Assembly (NCBI GenBank): GCA_029204225.1
Contig: CM055103.1
Location: forward strand, 44,156,604 to 44,220,603
DNA length: 64,000 bases
Direction of reading: 5' to 3'
From: Diphasiastrum complanatum
Taxonomy: Eukaryota; Streptophyta; Lycopodiopsida; Lycopodiales; Lycopodiaceae
Shown: piece by piece, positions 32,025 through 42,665 of the stretch
How positions within the stretch are numbered: position 1 is the stretch's first letter
How the letters are laid out: the number at the start of each line of letters is the position of its first letter
Notes under the pieces: generated by a model
The model's database searches: none
What the model saw: the letters and a program-made list of their open reading frames with translations, nothing else
Told to the model about the DNA's origin: nothing
Made by a program: the position numbers and the translations under genes

Positions 32025-33040
32025 TGTCTGCAAGATTTGAAAAGCTCTCTATGAGCTCAAGCAGGCACCAAGAACCTGGTTCAAATGAATCAACAATTAT
32101 TTATTGCAGATCTACTTTCATTCAAATGCTGCCGACTCGAATGTCTATATCAAACGTAATGGTCCATAAACAACTCTAATTCTCTATTAGAGAAGGCCAA
32201 GTCGAATCTTTCTAAAAAATTTGACATGACATGTCTAAGACCAGCTCACTATCTACTTGGTATTCAGATTCTTTGAGATCGAACCAAGAAGACATTCTTT
32301 ATAAGCCAACAAAGGTATTTGCAAAACATTCTTGAGAAATTTGGAATGCTCAAATCAAAACCAATTGATTTGCCAATGGATCCATGATTCAAGACCAATA
32401 AGAACATGTGTCTTTCAACACCTGTTGAGACTTCTGATATGAAAATATTTCCAAACCATTCATTCATTAATGTATGCAATGGTGTGCACCAGACCTGATC
32501 TGGTATATACTATTAGCACACTATCTCAATTCATGTCTAATCTAGGATTCCAACATTGGTAGACACTCAAAAGACTGATGAAAAACATTTAAGCAACAAA
32601 GAACCAAGTTCTTTGCTATTCTGGTAACTTTGCTATAGCATTATGGTTATTTGACTATTATGATTCAGATTGGGGTGGAGATTCAGACACCAGGAAGTCT
32701 ACTTTTGGATACTATTTCTACTTATCATATAATAGTAAAAAACTGAAGTCAATCTCACTATCGTCGACTGAAGCTTAATATGTAGCAGCAACACAAGCAA
32801 CTAAAGAAGCTATCTGGTTGAGGCTTCTTCTACAAGATCTAAACCTCAAGTAGAACACTTCGACTACCATCTACTGCGTTTTGTTCGAGAGAAAGTACAA
32901 TTAAAATGTGTGCTAGAGCTGATTTATTGTTTGACAAATCTCATAGTAGCTGATATCTTTACAAAAGCTTTATTGAAAGAAAAGCATCTTCTATTTAAAT
33001 AGATGTTAAATTTAAAGATTACCTAAATGTTTGAAGTCAA
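32025..33040 (+). pseudogene. Copia fragment C: reverse transcriptase and RNase H remnant
   Basis: Plus-strand translation with many stops gives the end of copia Pol: ALYELKQAPRTW-like text near 32050, LRPAHYLLGIQIL near 32240, RYLQNILEKFGMLKSKPIDLPMD, then RPDL and RNase H relics with KTEVNLTIVD (for SKKQ..ISLSSTE). HLLRFVRE and DIFTKAL near the end are also visible through shifts. It resembles copia fragment B in wording and is probably of a related family. Confidence 0.65.
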
Positions 33041-33043
33041 ATT

Positions 33044-33900
33044 AAGGGGGAGTGTTGGAAATATAATTCCACTTCAACCATTCCATTCAGTTGCCACTGT
33101 ATTGGCTACCAACTATTTCTTTCAGGTATCTATGACATAGGCCATTTACATGGGAATCTACTATAGAGAAGAACCTGCAGATTTACACACAAGTTTGAAG
33201 ATAGAATTTGCGACACTATTGCAAGGTCTACTGAATAATCAGAGTCATTTGATAATTTGACTATCAATCAATAGTTCATCCCTTCCTAGCCTCATGACTC
33301 AAACATTCCAAACTATCGAACACTCTTTGGAAGATGTCCGAACCTAACGACAAAACTAATGTCTCGAACTATCATTACTGCATTAGGGTCTTCACGCCCA
33401 CTTTACTTCACAATCAGTCCAAAGCTGACGTATCATAAAGTAACTGCGTTGTGTACATAAACAGGGCTAGATGCACATTCTAAATAAGCTAGACATAGAT
33501 GTTTCTTTACAACTTAGTACAAAACAATTATTGGATGTCTTTATGTTATCAGTTGATCTATCTGATTTGGACTATCGAGCCAATGATATTCTTACTGTTT
33601 AGCCTGGTTTTATCATTCAATTCTGAATTGATCTTCTAGGCTTGTACACTGATTAGTAGATTTCTTTTACAAAAATCTCATGTACATTCACACATTTTAA
33701 TTATATTATGAGTTCTTCGAATTATCATATAATGTGTGAATGGTAATTGTTGTTTCTACTTTTCTGTTTGTGAATTGAATGCTCTTTAATCTCCTTATGT
33801 GTCATATTGAATAAGTCAAAGAACAGAATCACGGCTGTCCTTTGACGCCTCTGAATTTTGTATTTATGATTGTCTTTGACACCTACTGACTCGTTGATTA
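33044..33900 (+). repeat. Polypurine tract and 3' LTR of copia fragment C
   Basis: AAGGGGGAG (33044-33052) is followed at 33053 by TGTTGGAAATAT, a strong polypurine-tract and LTR-start pair. The LTR end is not resolved; the right limit given is approximate, before further copia coding text starts near 33960. Confidence 0.55.
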
Positions 33901-33959
33901 ATTTGATGGATCTGTTGTGACATAAGATCTAAACACGGTGCTCTAATTTTACTAAGTCT

Positions 33960-34170
33960 TCCGCAAAGCGCCTAACGATAGGTTGGTAATGTCTCCCAAC
34001 ACTCCAAACTGTCAGCCCATTCCGCACCTCATTCCCAACATAAAAGGATCAAAAACATCTCATAGGTCAACAAGAGAACAAAGAAAATCTACTATATATG
34101 AGGTAAATTTGGCTTTGACACTACATGTTTATGAGGAGCCAAAATATTCAAATAAGCTATTGCTATGATA
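33960..34170 (+). pseudogene. Copia pre-RT fragment, plus strand
   Basis: A short open frame contains SHRSTREQRKSTIYEVN and VYEEPKYSNKLL. This resembles the linker before copia reverse transcriptase (RRSTR..RPP..Y, then EP.S..EA). It abuts an opposite-strand copia fragment at about 34170. Confidence 0.45.
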
Positions 34171-35121
34171 AACAAAATTAAACACTCTCCACTGTTGTAT
34201 GACCTTAGGGCTTTAATTCGTTTACTAGTCTCTTTCTCTGCACGCTTCTTGAATGTCTTGAAGAGGTTGAATGTCTCAAATTTATGCTTGATAAGATACA
34301 TAACTGTTCATCTCTACATGTTCGTGACTTGATCTAAACAGTTTCCTTGTCTGCTTTCCCACAATGCAGTCTTGGTAGACATGGAATTCGACTTTCCCAT
34401 CTAGATAGCCAAGATCAAGTACTATACAATGTTTAGACATATCCAACACAGATGTATGATTGAATGACCAAGTCTATAATGCCCAAGTAATCCTTTATTG
34501 ATCTGAGTAGAAGTATTCAGAGCTTGATTGGTAGTAGAATAGCAATGACTTAGTTTACACAAGTATCTATGCCTCTTTTCAAGTGCCAAGATCTTGTTTG
34601 TCCTATCGATCACTCTACATTGATCAGATTTGAATTCTATTTTATGTTCTAAATCTATAATTATGCTAACAGATAACAAATTTGTAGATAATTTTGGTAC
34701 GTGGAGGACATTCGATAGCAGTTTAAATCAATCATTTGAGAAGTTTCATCCTATAGTGCCTTCAAATGTGTGCTATTGTCGCCAAGGTGAATGTACTGTT
34801 TGGTGATATGGCTAGTCATTTGACTTCGACCCAGTGACAACATCATACAATTTCTTAGCCATTAGCACTATTTGCATCTTAAATTTCCACTGATAGTTGG
34901 ATCCTCATTGAACTTGTCCACGATGGGACCATCCTTGCTTTGGGAATCCATGTGGAATTTATTTTAAGTGATAGTGATAATTATCAGTGACTTAAGAAAA
35001 GAAAATCTATTGTGATTATCAGAACAAGAAAACGACTATTCTATCAATTGATAGAATCAAATTTCGTGGGAAGCTTCTGTCATCAAGCACTTGAGATCAG
35101 ATGTAAAAATCAGATAACCAT
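34171..35121 (-). pseudogene. Copia fragment: protease to integrase remnant, minus strand
   Basis: Minus-strand frames 34679-34422 and 34301-34170 match the protease/GAG-pre-integrase and integrase parts of copia. They include ILALEKRHRYLCKLSHCYSTT, LGHYRLGHS and FKTFKKRAEKETSKRIKALRS, close in wording to copia E at 42980-43540. The second catalytic Asp region reads RSYNSGE (Asp lost). Gag is not recognisable between 34680 and 35121. Confidence 0.6.
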
Positions 35122-35143
35122 TGACTCTGATACCATGTTGGAA
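35122..35143 (-). other. Primer site and LTR end of the older minus-strand copia
   Basis: Read on the minus strand, CTTTCCAACA is followed by TGGTATCAGAGTCAA, a canonical LTR end and copia primer site. It places this element's 5' LTR immediately to the right, where copia D later inserted (35693-41053). Confidence 0.65.
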
Positions 35144-35687
35144 AGAAAATGGAAATAATAATTTCGAATGAATTTCCTCGGTGCATGTACTATGCCTATT
35201 GATTTGAATCAGAATGTCAAGTTCAAAGACTCGACTAATTTGACTTGGTTTTGACTTTCGAAGTCATCAAGACCGATAGAGGTGATTACTTAGACAAGCA
35301 TGAAGTTGAATGACCGTTAGTTCCAGAAGTGAAAGTCAGACAACTCAAACAAATATGTTAAGAACAGTCAAACAGAACGATAAAGAAAGCATAGCATGCA
35401 CACTAGCATTATCCTGAACGAAATAAGACAATTAATTGATTCAAACAGTAAAAAATACAAGTCAGTTGATGTGGAGAGCACAAGAGAATTGTGGTACAAC
35501 CGCATGCTTGAAACTAAATCTTAGTTCTGTAATGGCTGTGACGATTCAAAGATCATTCGATAGTTTATTTTGACTCTATGTCTGAATCTAATCGATGCCA
35601 AAACATCTATCGATTAATTACTGTGATTATCTGATTCCAAATGCTCATTTGTTTGATACAATAATTTGGCCTATTTGAAACTGATGA

Positions 35688-35692
35688 TTATA
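35688..35692. other. Target-site duplication TTATA, left copy
   Basis: TTATA directly before the left LTR edge equals the five bases directly after the right LTR edge (41054-41058). Five bases is the normal copia duplication length. Confidence 0.85.
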
Positions 35693-35968
35693 ACTTAGAA
35701 TTTGCTTTAAACAGGAACACTAATCATGCTACATAGTAACACAGACAGAAAACACTCTCCACAACAAGCTCACATAGTAACTGTATTTTTCACAAAATGA
35801 AATTACACTGTACATATAGTTGTTCACTGAGGCAACCCGTGCATGACCTAGGTTGCCGTTGGCGGGACGCATGTCCCGTTGACTTGCCTCGTGGCCAGGC
35901 CAACTGATCCTTATCAACTGATAGGACCCACAGTACAGTAGCACAATGATTCTACTTTAATTCTAACT
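35693..35968 (-). repeat. Copia D 3' LTR (276 bp), non-TG/CA ends
   Basis: On the element's strand it starts AGTTAGAATT and ends AATTCTAAGT, a 10-base imperfect inverted end, where nearly all LTRs have TG...CA. It is preceded by the purine tract AAGGGAGAG (35977-35969). A GC-rich palindromic block (GGGACGCATGTCCC) lies in the middle. Confidence 0.9.
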
Positions 35969-36022
35969 CTCTCCCTTAAAGTAGAGTCTACTTTTTATAT
36001 AGTCATATACATAGCTTTAAAG

Positions 36023-36450
36023 TCAACAAACTTTAAGTACAGAAAGCTTTGATCTAAACTTATCCTCCAACAAGTTCACGACATGAACAACATGAATTTC
36101 ACAACTCAGTAGCCTCTCACGTATAAAGTGATATTGAATCTCAATGTGTTTAGTTCTCGCATGGAACACTGGATTCTTTGCTAGCTGAATGCCACTATGT
36201 AATGTCGTGGGATTTTTCTGTTTCATGCCAACTTCTTCCAAGATTTTCTCAACCATATAGCTTCTTGTGCTGCACTACACATTGCCTTATACTCTGCTTC
36301 TGTGGTGGATAGAGCAATTGTACTTTGCTTCTTACTAGACCAGGAAAAGCAACTACCACAAAACTAGAATACATACCTTGTGGTGGATCTACGATCATCA
36401 TAGTCACCTCCCCAATCCGCATCTACATAGCCACACAACTCAAGTAAACC
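36023..36450 (-). pseudogene. Copia D RNase H, broken
   Basis: Frame 36256-36023 holds LAKNPVFHARTKHIEIQYHFIRE, the end of copia RNase H; text just upstream on the minus strand, through a shift, shows the STTEAEYKAM-type segment. The CDN box is disturbed. The polypurine tract and 3' LTR follow to the left. Confidence 0.75.
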
Positions 36451-36451
36451 A

Positions 36452-36981
36452 TCATGCTTTCTGTAAATCAAGCCATAATATGAAGTGCCTTTCACGCAAA
36501 ATGTGTTTAACTTCCTTCCAATGCGTTTCCGTAGGTGCTGCCATAAACTGACTTACAATGCCAACAACATAGCATATATCTGGTCTAGTCGTGGTAAGGT
36601 AAATCAAGCTCCCTACTAATTGCCTATATAGCATAACATCAAATGACCGTGACTCATCAAGCTTAGAAGCTTTTTACCTGGTTCAATAGGAGTATTCACT
36701 GGTTTGCAATCTTGCAACCTAAACCTGTGCAGCAACTCTTTGACATACTTCACCTGTGTTAAACCCACTTCGTGTCCTTTTTGCCATACCTCTACTCCAA
36801 GGCAATAATGCATCAGGCTGATATCTGTCATCTCGAATTGTTCCATGAGGTCTTTCTTGATCATATCTATCATCTCTTGATTATTTCTCGTAATAATCAA
36901 GTCATCAACATGAACAATCAAAGCAACCATACCATCAAAACATAAGACATATAGATTTGGATCAGAATGTGTTCTCACCAT
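36452..36981 (-). pseudogene. Copia D reverse transcriptase, C-terminal half
   Basis: Frame 36981-36616 contains VALIVHVDDLIITRNN, DLMEQFEMTDISLMHYCLGVEV and FRLQDCKPVNTPIE; frame 36634-36452 follows with LVGSLIYLTTTRPDICYVV. The catalytic box is HVDD instead of YVDD. A frame change separates the two pieces. Confidence 0.8.
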
Positions 36982-37135
36982 CCCCTTTGAATGAAAGTAG
37001 GCATCAATCCTGCTATACCACGCACATGGTGCCTATTTAAGACCATAAAGTGTTTTCTTCAAGCGACATACTTTATTTTCCTGTCCCTTTGCTACAAAGC
37101 CTTTAGGTTGATCTATGAACACCTCTTCTTCTAAC

Positions 37136-37516
37136 TCACCATTTAGAAAAAGCAGATTTCACATCATACCCTTTGATCACCAATCTTGCCTTGTGCTTTG
37201 CTATACTTCCATCTGCATGGTACTTAGTCCTGTATACCCATTTGCAGTCAATGGGTTTCTTGCCAACTGGTGGTTCTACTAAGTCCCTTGTGCTATGCTT
37301 AGCAATTGACTCCATCTCCTCTCTCATGGACTTGACCCAAATGTCATCATCCTTCGCTTCACCATAAGTCGAAGGTTCTTTGCTTTGAATAATGCTAGAT
37401 AAGAGAGCATAATTTGCTTCATACCTTTCAGGTTGTGTCTTCTCTCTTGTTGATCTTCGTAGCTCTCCCTGGCTAGATGATCCTGGAAAGTCATCCATGT
37501 CGCGGCTCTCCAACAA
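37136..37516 (-). pseudogene. Copia D reverse transcriptase N-terminus, internally deleted
   Basis: The frame reads KKPIDCKWVYRTKYHADGSIAKHKARLVIKGYD and then jumps to VKSAF. The roughly 40 residues that normally lie between (YEETFSPVAR...QMDVKTAFLNG) are missing, so the fold cannot form. RNA-dependent DNA synthesis by this copy is excluded. Confidence 0.8.
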
Positions 37517-37782
37517 TCTCTCAAACCACTTAGGGAGCTTCCTGTCAGGTGATCGGCTTCCTGGTGAGAATGTATCTCACGGTACATCCTTCTCCTTGCG
37601 TCTGTCACCTGCAACTTCAATCCTTCTTACACCAAAAGGTTTATCTCTACCTCTCCAACCTGTTTCTTGGGGATGAGTAGTAGTATCTTGAGATGTATCC
37701 TCATGTTCATTACTTGGAAGGTCAATGAATGGATCATCATCAGGAGGTATCCTCACTATACCATATTTCTCACTAGATGTAT

Positions 37783-38555
37783 CTATCTTCTCAACATCCT
37801 CTCATCAAAGATAACATCACGGCTTACATGGATTTTGTTTTCCACTGGATCAAAACATCTATAGCCCTTCACACGTTCATCATATCCTAGGAATATACAC
37901 TTGATAGCTTTTACATCAAGTTTACGTCTCTCTTCCTTATCAATGTGTACAAAGGCCTTACATCCAAAGATTCGCAAGTGGTTCCCCTTTGGCTTCTTCT
38001 TCGTGAATGCTTCCTCAGGTGTTATCTTTGGTATGGCAATGGTAGGACTTCTATTTTGAAGATAGGCTGCCGTACTGCATGTTTCTGACCAAAAATCTTT
38101 TGGTAGTCTCATCTCAACTAGCATAGCTTTGGCACTTTCCACAATCGTACGATTCTTGCGCTCAGCTACACCATCGAGAGCAAGAGTATGAGCTTGCGTA
38201 AATTGTCTTTTAGTCCCACATTGATCACAAAGATCATTGAAGTCATTAGACTTGTACTCACCTCCACTATCTGATCTTAGGACTTTGATCTTCCTACCTG
38301 ACTGATTTTCGACCAATCTTTGAAGCTCTTGAAATTGTCAAATGCATCTAATTTCTTCTTCAAGAAGTAGATCCACGTCTTACGTGACATATCATCAATA
38401 AAGGTCATGAAATAGAAGGCTTTACCTAAGGACATGGTCCTCATAGGCCCGCATAAATCTGTGTGGATTAAATCCAGGATGTTCTTTGCCCTTGCAACAC
38501 CCCCTTTATTGAACTTCTCTCGATGTTGCTTCCCATATACACATGATTCGCACAT
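37783..38555 (-). pseudogene. Copia D integrase, one frameshift
   Basis: Frames 38555-38277 and 38316-37783 overlap. The first carries CESCVYGKQHREKF (end of the HHCC zinc site) and LIHTDLCGPM with the first catalytic Asp. The second carries VLRSDSGGEY (second Asp) and DGVAERKNRT (Glu), then the FGCKAFVHI and YDERVKGYRCFDP segments of the C-terminal part. All three catalytic residues survive; a shift at about 38300 separates them. Confidence 0.85.
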
Positions 38556-38586
38556 TGAATTTCAAGTGGTCTTCTATAGTAGGCAA

Positions 38587-39096
38587 TCATGTTACCATCT
38601 CCAATTTTCTCATCAAACTCAGGCTTCCCAAGTTCAAGTGACCAAGCCTTTTATGCCACAAATCAGTTTGCGATGGAATGGACGATACGAGTCCATGTTG
38701 CCCCTTGATTGTAGCATTCAACCTGTACAATTTTGTATTGGGCTCCCTTACTCCACCCGCAATAATTTTGAACTTTTGGTTCACATCCTTCACAAAGCAA
38801 CGATCATGGGAAAATTCTACTTTCAACTTTTGATCAGTTTTGACTCCAACAGAAAGTAGATTTTTCTTCAAACCTGGTACATAAAGTACCTCCCTGATCA
38901 TCTTGCTTTTGCCATCAGGTAGTTGGATTGAAATGATACCTATCCCCTTGATCTTGCACACATCGCCATTTGCTTGTGAAACGGACGTTCCATTATCCAA
39001 CACTTTCAAGCTACTGAACCAATTCTTGTTACCTGTCATGTGTCTTGTGGCTCCCGAGTCAATATACCATGCTTGATCATCTTGATTAGATGACAA
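38587..39096 (-). CDS. Copia D protease and integrase zinc-site start
   Basis: The frame begins in the linker after the zinc knuckle, shows WYIDSGATRHMTGN (active site D-S-G-A), the VLYVPGLKKNLLSVG segment of copia protease, and LWHKRLGHLN, the first half of the HHCC site. It is in a different frame from Gag and from the integrase. Confidence 0.8.
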   Translation of the reverse strand: MSSNQDDQAWYIDSGATRHMTGNKNWFSSLKVLDNGTSVSQANGDVCKIKGIGIISIQLPDGKSKMIREVLYVPGLKKNLLSVGVKTDQKLKVEFSHDRCFVKDVNQKFKIIAGGVREPNTKLYRLNATIKGQHGLVSSIPSQTDLWHKRLGHLNLGSLSLMRKLEMVT

Positions 39097-39182
39097 TGCA
39101 GATATGAAGATGCTTGAGTCTTCAATCTTACCCTCATCGACAAGGTTACCTGCTTGCTTTGGTTTCCCCTTGTCTTGTTCCG

Positions 39183-39464
39183 CTAGGAATTTGCGACATA
39201 CACTCTTCCAATGGCCCTTTTTACCACAATGGAAGCACTTGCCTTTCTTCTTGGTCTTACTGGAAGATCCCTCGCTATCCTCATCTTTTTGTCGAACACT
39301 TTGATATCCGCTTCATTTGGCGGCCTTCTCTCATCACCGGTGATGACTTCCCACACGTCTTTCTCCATTTGTATGTTTTTCATTTTGAATTTCCATACTG
39401 CATAGTTGGAAATCCCGTCCAATTTGCTACTTTCACTCAAAATGGATTCTCCCATGTTTGCCAT
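39183..39464 (-). pseudogene. Copia D Gag with central deletion
   Basis: The frame starts at an ATG (39464) with copia Gag text: LDGISNYAVWKFKMKNIQ, VWEVITGDE. Near 39300 it runs, one frame off, into the sequence just before the zinc knuckle (KCFHCGKKGHWKSVC, visible in the neighbouring frame). About 150 residues of normal Gag are therefore missing. Capsid assembly from this copy is not possible. Confidence 0.75.
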
Positions 39465-40764
39465 CGCAAAACTGCTTGAAACTTCTGCTGTAGGCTAAAA
39501 ACAATATGCCGAGGCCAACAGTGATGTCAGAAGTTGAAAATAATGACCTGCACTTTTTCCCTTACCAGGCCACTCGCCGCTTTTCTACCAATTTGAAAGC
39601 CAAATCGGCGTCGCCTTCCGAAATGCACTCAGTCGTCAACTCCCAACAACGTGCCCAGTGGAATGGTGAAATCACTTTTGGTGCACCCCGAACACTTTCT
39701 CCACTGCAATCACTCTGTTTTGCTATATCGTACTTGCAGGTACAGTCCGGGTGCCCTTAGTTATAGCCTTTCGTTTGGGTCAAAACGGGCAAAGGATCCA
39801 AAAATAGGAATTTTCCTTGTTTTTGAACTGTTTCTTCACCTTGAAGAAACTTCACTCTTGACTTGTGAAGGGACCCAACTCAACTTTCACTTTGAAAATT
39901 TTTAATGAAGTTGAAGGCCAAAATACACTTTAAGACCCTTCAACCTTTCATGGGCTCTTTAAGCTGTCATCCAACGGTCACTTCACATCCACGGTTTAGA
40001 TCACTCCCTGAGAAATCAATCACGGCCGTTGATCCTCGATCTTTATGAACGGACGGTTTTCCCTCCTTCTGCGCACTGAACCTACCTCAAGCAGCTGCTA
40101 TGTTGTCCCTTACACTACGCTGCTGGCCCCGTTAGTCGCGTGCGAGCTGTCCGCGACCTCCCTCATCACGGTCTCCTTCTCTCACTCTTACCAGCTACGG
40201 CTGCCCTCAAGGTTTTCTTGATTGCTACACAACTGAAGCGCGGTTGTCCACGGCCACTTCAGACCTGATTCACGCTGCTAGGACGCCCTCCTCTGGGTTT
40301 TTACAGCTTGGAAAACGGTTCAGAATAGAGAGAAATCTCTGATTTTGTGCTCCCAAACCCCAGACCAGGGTTTCTTACAGAATCTCTTCTTGGTTTTAAA
40401 TTCACAGTGTTCTAATAGGCCTATCCTCTTGCTCTGAGGTCGTCCTACTACTAGAACTCTGATGTTTCAATCCGTTTGTCAAACGGTGTCCGATTGAATG
40501 CACATTGACTGCAAACACCGAATAGCCTGCTTCGAAATTTCAAAATTCCATTCCTGCTTCGAAATTTCAAAATTCCATTCAGCCAACAACCCTTGTCTCT
40601 GAATCCTCACACAGTCTCAAGCTCACCAAGCTTCTGTGTGCCAAACTCTCTGCACTAGTGCTTCTCCTTCCGTCTTCAACCCGCCGTAAACCCCAAACTC
40701 TCAGAAGACAGTTCTCCCGAAGCTCTCTTCAACGGCGATGTTGTACTGTGTACACTCCCTGTAC
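39465..40764 (-). other. Unusually long leader of copia D
   Basis: About 1.3 kb separate the primer site from Gag, where a few hundred bases or fewer are usual. Part of it (about 40060-40320) is more GC-rich than its surroundings. A perfect 27-bp tandem duplication (unit from CCTGCTTCGAAAT) lies at 40526-40579. No known domain was recognised in any frame; captured host sequence is possible but not shown. Confidence 0.5.
40526..40579 (+). repeat. Perfect 27-bp tandem duplication
   Basis: Units 40526-40552 and 40553-40579 are identical, each starting CCTGCTTCGAAATTTC. It lies in the copia D leader. Identity suggests that it is young or was made after insertion. Confidence 0.9.
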
Positions 40765-40777
40765 GGCTCTGATACCA
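40765..40777 (-). other. Copia D primer-binding site
   Basis: TGGTATCAGAGCC on the minus strand, a full match to the initiator-Met-tRNA primer site, directly next to the 5' LTR. Confidence 0.9.
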
Positions 40778-41053
40778 ACTTAGAATTTGCTTCGAACAGG
40801 AACACAGATCATGCTACACGGTGACACAAACATAAAACACTCTCCACAACAAGCTCACATAGTAACTATATTTTTCTCAAAATGAAATTACACTATACAT
40901 ATAGTTGTTCACTCAGGCAACCCATGCATGACCTAGATTGCCGTTGGCGGGACGCGTGTCCCGTCGACTTGCCTCGTGGCAAGGCCAACTGATCCTTATC
41001 AACTGATAGGACCCGCAGTACAGTAGCATAGCGATTCTACTTTAATTCTAACT
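40778..41053 (-). repeat. Copia D 5' LTR (276 bp)
   Basis: Same length and termini as the 3' LTR. Its end (...CTAAGT) is joined directly to the primer site TGGTATCAGAGCC at 40777-40765. Confidence 0.9.
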
Positions 41054-41058
41054 TTATA
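41054..41058. other. Target-site duplication TTATA, right copy
   Basis: Second copy of the 5-bp duplication; it fixes the outer edges of copia D to the base. Confidence 0.85.
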
Positions 41059-41359
41059 GACATATATACAAATGCATAAAGACGTTGAGCTTTTGTTGTC
41101 TAATTCGGATCTTGGCGACGATCATGAATGTCGTATCACTACCACCACCATCCCCCTTATCACCACCACTTCCATGACTGCACTGCTCCCTCCATCCATC
41201 CATCCTAACCAAGACACATTCGTCCAGCTGAGATACTCAAGCACTGGGTTGCTAGATAGCCTTAACGGGCCTCTAGCAACAACTCCACCAGCTGCTCACT
41301 GAATGAGCCACTGAGCAATTTCGCAGCCAACTAGTGGCAGGGCAAATGTTGTAGGCCTT

Positions 41360-41645
41360 GACTGATCAGGTCCGCAGTTGAAAAACAAAAGAGAGAGTGA
41401 GAAAGCAGAGAGCCAGGCCAAGGTCCAAGCCCTTCAGGACCAGATCAACAAAGCCAATCAGGTGGCTCAACAACAAAATTAGCTCGTGCAAAACCTCAAG
41501 GCTGAACTCGATGTAGAAAAGATAGCCCGATAGACCTATCAATTAGATCGCCAACACCTCATGCTGAAATCTAGGGAGCTAGAGCAGGAAAGGGAGGTCC
41601 TTAGGTACCAAAATTTGATGGAAGAATGGATCCAGACTTCTTAAT
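41360..41645 (+). pseudogene. Coiled-coil coding relic of unknown origin
   Basis: In one frame the text reads ESEKAESQAKVQALQDQINKA, VQNLKAELDVEKIAR and LKSRELEQEREVLRYQNLMEEW with two stops. The heptad-like pattern and charge suggest a coiled coil. I cannot name the protein; a gypsy gag leader or a host gene fragment are both possible. It ends just before the primer site of copia E. Confidence 0.35.
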
Positions 41646-41812
41646 CTTCACAAACTATGCAAAACTCGGATGGTATCAAAGTGGGCTTTTTAATAATCTA
41701 CTTCTCATTGTGGATTATTAGTCTTGTTTCTATCAAGACAATGTTCTAGCAAGCGCGCAACCAACAGTATTCTGAAATCGTTGTTACTACCAACGATCTC
41801 GCTCAACCAAAA

Positions 41813-42665
41813 ATGGATCTGTCTTCTCTAATCGAGAGACTCGATGGAGGGAACTATCATCTCTGGAAGTTCAAAATGAAGGTCATGCTATTAGCCAAGG
41901 AGCTGTGGGACGTTGTTGACAAGACAGAAGTCAAGCCAGACGGTGATGCAGCCATTATCACCAAATGGAGACTGAGAGATGGCAAGGCATTTGCCATGAT
42001 TACTCTCAATATCAAAGTTACACAGATAATTCACATACAAAATGTTCTAACGGCCAAGGAAGCATGAGACATCCTAGCAACCATGTATGATATCTTCCAA
42101 GTTATACTTGAGGAAGGAATTCTTCAACTTGAAGATGTCTGAAGTAGAAAGTGTTACAAGTCACATCAACAATTTCAAAAATCTTATGGAGCAAATGGCT
42201 GCAATTGGCTCAGTCATTGAAGATTCCGATGCTATTATGACTCTATTATCAAGTTTTCTTGAAGCCTATGAAAATTGGGTCATGATAATTTTGACCCGAG
42301 AGCAAATTACTCTATCAAAAGCAATTTCAATGCTTCTACAAGAGGAAATCAAAAAATCTGCATCCTCCTCAGGCTCAAGGTCGGATCCTCAAGCTCTATA
42401 TTCAAAAAATCAAAAATTCAGATTCAAAAGGAAGAGCAATATGCAAGCATGGTCGAATTTTGGTTCACGGTCGAATTTTGGCTCAGGGTCAAATTCAGGC
42501 TCAGGGTCGAATTCCAACTCTTCATCCTTCCAACCAAAGCAAAAACTATTATGCAGATACTGCAAGAGAACTGGACATGAAATCAAAGACTGCGGAACTT
42601 TGAAATGTAATAATGAGAAGAAAAAGAAAGCAGTTCCAACAACAAGCAAAATCTATTTCAACTAG
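41813..42665 (+). pseudogene. Copia E Gag with zinc knuckle, frame-broken
   Basis: Frame 41813-42067 starts MDLSSLIERLDGGNYHLWKFKMKVML and shows VKPDGD and GKAFAMITLNI. It stops at 42065-42067 at a TGA inside AKEAW. Frame 42087-42665 continues with YLRKEFFNLKMSE, a Ser/Gly/Asn-rich repeat (SNFGSRSNFGSGSNSGSG) and the zinc knuckle CRYCKRTGHEIKDC. The knuckle is intact. The SG-repeat arises from a reiterated TCGAATTTTGGCTC-like word. Confidence 0.8.

Larger units (their letters stand above)
35693..41053 (-). mobile_element. Ty1/copia element D, complete with target duplication
   Basis: Two 276-bp LTRs (40778-41053 and 35693-35968) bound a 4809-bp interior with primer site, gag, protease, integrase, reverse transcriptase, RNase H and polypurine tract, all on the minus strand. 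The element is flanked by a perfect 5-bp duplication, TTATA, at 35688-35692 and 41054-41058. I count about 22 differences between the LTRs by eye (roughly 8%), so the insertion is not recent. The coding region has many frameshifts plus deletions in Gag and in the reverse transcriptase. It sits inside an older copia LTR. Confidence 0.92.
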
